Assembly: GCA_900751815.1 (NCBI GenBank)
Contig: CAADST010000154.1
Coordinates: 1 to 23,862 of the forward strand
Length of the DNA stretch: 23,862 nucleotides
Source of the DNA: Bacilli bacterium
GTDB lineage: Bacteria > Bacillota_I > Bacilli_A > RF39 > UBA660
Direction of reading: 5' to 3'
The position numbers and the translations under genes were made by a program. How positions within the stretch are numbered: position 1 is the first letter of the stretch; each line of letters begins with the position of its first letter. The notes under the pieces are model-generated. The model was not told the DNA's origin. It was given only the letters and a program-made list of their open reading frames with translations, and searched no databases. Below, one piece after another: positions 22,756 through 23,862 of this stretch.

Positions 22756-23636
22756 TACCTTTTTTTAGTAACTGATGCTTTATATATTTCTTTAATGGAT
22801 TTACTTAGGGCATCACTAAATTCTTCATCACTTTGGCCTACATTTAAGCCTTCTAGTAAAGCTCTTGAGAAACTTGCTATCATTTTTTTATTTTCTCTTA
22901 ATTTTTCACATGCTACTTCTCTTGAATAACCACCAGATAAGGCAACTAATCTTAAGACATTTTTGGGAGTAAGTAGTGGATTATAATAATTTGGAACATC
23001 TGGTAAAGTTAATTTTATTATTACATAATCTTCTTTTTTTAATTTATATAAATTTTTTAATAATTCTTGTCTTAAAAACGATTCTATTAACTTTTTATTT
23101 TTAGCATCAATACTAACTTCTGGTTCGATAATGGGAATTAAACCTTTAGCGATGATTTGTCTTGCTAACTTAAATTGTTGTTCAACAACCTTTTTAATTC
23201 CATATTCATTATATTCATTAATTACCGAACGCATTTTTGTTCCAATTACGCCATAACTTACTGCTTCATCTAGAACTTCATCTAAAGCAGGAATATCTTT
23301 AAGTATTCTTACCCCATCACATTCATCTTCTAAACCAACATCTATTTTTAAAAATGCATATATTCCCTTATTTTTTAAATACTCTACGGTATTTATACCA
23401 TCAATATCTCTTTTCATGGTATCATAAAATAAAATTGCCCCGATGATAGAATCAGAATTAAAGGCATCATTACCAATAATTCTTGAACGCATTTCATGAA
23501 TATAGTCAAACATTACTTCATCACTAGTTATTAGCCTCTCATCTATTCCATAATTAGCTAAAGTTTTTTTACTAGAACCTCCACTTTGATCCATGGCTGC
23601 AATAAAGCCTTTTTTAGTTTTTAAGTCTTCAATCAT
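22755..23636 (-). CDS. fda: Class I fructose-bisphosphate aldolase
   Basis: A 293-residue class I aldolase, full length for the bacterial single-domain type found in staphylococci and lactobacilli. The start FIAAMDQSGGSSKKTLANYG (11-30) is diagnostic. IIEPE (169-173) and the Schiff-base Lys208 in YVIIKLTLP are present, and ALSGGYSREVACEKL binds phosphate near the C-terminus. It cleaves fructose 1,6-bisphosphate into two triose phosphates in glycolysis, without a metal. ATG 23636 starts 2 nt after the sortase stop; its AAGG site lies inside the sortase gene, so the two are co-translated. The stop codon directly meets a surface-protein remnant, and an A7 run precedes the stop. Confidence 0.95.
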   Translation of the reverse strand: MIEDLKTKKGFIAAMDQSGGSSKKTLANYGIDERLITSDEVMFDYIHEMRSRIIGNDAFNSDSIIGAILFYDTMKRDIDGINTVEYLKNKGIYAFLKIDVGLEDECDGVRILKDIPALDEVLDEAVSYGVIGTKMRSVINEYNEYGIKKVVEQQFKLARQIIAKGLIPIIEPEVSIDAKNKKLIESFLRQELLKNLYKLKKEDYVIIKLTLPDVPNYYNPLLTPKNVLRLVALSGGYSREVACEKLRENKKMIASFSRALLEGLNVGQSDEEFSDALSKSIKEIYKASVTKKR

Positions 23637-23638
23637 TA

Positions 23639-23862
23639 TTACCTTACCTCTCTTTTTATTAATTTAGCATGAAGTACTACTCTTTCTTCATCATTATAAC
23701 AAGTTGATAAAGTAAGAATTTTATCTTCTGCACTAAATTCAACATTAAAATCATATTGACTTCTACTCTTTAACATATTAATAAAATCTAAAAAATCTGT
23801 ATCATTACTAAATTTAACTTGTAAGTAATCACTAGTTGTAGGTATATGATAAACACTAAATA
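23639..23862 (-). CDS. Sortase, C-terminal part (class B-like; N-terminus outside window)
   Basis: The last 74 codons of a sortase gene entering from the right edge. The catalytic Cys lies in KILTLSTCYNDEERVVLHAK, with the catalytic Arg six residues on, and the tail KLIKREVR follows. The preceding TDFLDFINMLKSRSQYDFNV is typical of class B enzymes, which have a helix there. Sortases link surface proteins to the cell wall through a C-terminal signal; class B often serves iron uptake or pili. No LPXTG or NPQTN protein is seen in the window, so the substrate lies elsewhere. The stop is 2 nt before the aldolase ATG, an odd pairing of surface and glycolytic genes. Class B is likely, not proven. 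Confidence 0.85.
   Translation of the reverse strand, partial: FSVYHIPTTSDYLQVKFSNDTDFLDFINMLKSRSQYDFNVEFSAEDKILTLSTCYNDEERVVLHAKLIKREVR

Overview
The window comes from an AT-rich Gram-positive (Bacillota) genome that uses the standard genetic code: TGA ends real genes, for example at 4617 and 18649. Shine-Dalgarno sites are strong (AGGAGG-like), GTG and TTG starts occur, and the recU-PBP1A genes lie close to dnaD-nth, as in Bacilli. Cohesin/dockerin modules, a Bacillota-type GH73-like glucosaminidase and a sortase suggest an uncultured gut member of Bacilli or Erysipelotrichia. That placement is inferred from gene content only.

Left end (1-1633): a toxin-antitoxin pair on the minus strand, with an intact but window-truncated YgiT/MqsA-type antitoxin and an MqsR-like toxin broken by two mutually compensating indels, behind a promoter whose -35 lies in a palindrome. 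Next is an unusual GIY-YIG + helix-turn-helix + C-terminal membrane-anchor protein. Then (1679-4297) comes a Ca2+-type P2 ATPase with its own promoter.

Cell-surface block (4367-8404): a minus-strand operon encodes a secreted SH3-glucosaminidase ending in a two-repeat dockerin, a membrane-anchored protein with a cohesin-like domain, and a small secreted His/Cys-rich protein. The operon is divergent from a Lys-rich membrane protein. Between them is a perfect match to the WalR box, TGTAAA-N5-TGTAAA. Together these look like a calcium-dependent, membrane-docked peptidoglycan hydrolase under cell-wall-stress control. This is the strongest candidate for an undescribed system here.

Envelope glycosylation (8406-12353): a GtrB/CsbB-type polyprenyl-phosphate glycosyltransferase overlaps a YfhO-GtrA fusion, so the three parts of a lipid-linked surface glycosylation pathway sit in two proteins. 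A 33-codon ORF precedes them.

Housekeeping (12508-20946): recU and a bifunctional PBP1A on the plus strand; convergent to them a DUF3592-like protein and an Asn/Gln-rich repeat membrane protein; then the cca-dnaD-nth operon, a UcpA-like SDR, and an XRE regulator with its own palindromic operator.

Right end (20976-23862): a complete IS4-like insertion sequence (19-bp imperfect terminal repeats, 10-bp target duplication) inserted at the last codons of a surface-protein remnant. That remnant directly abuts the class I fructose-bisphosphate aldolase gene, which follows the 3' end of a sortase gene.
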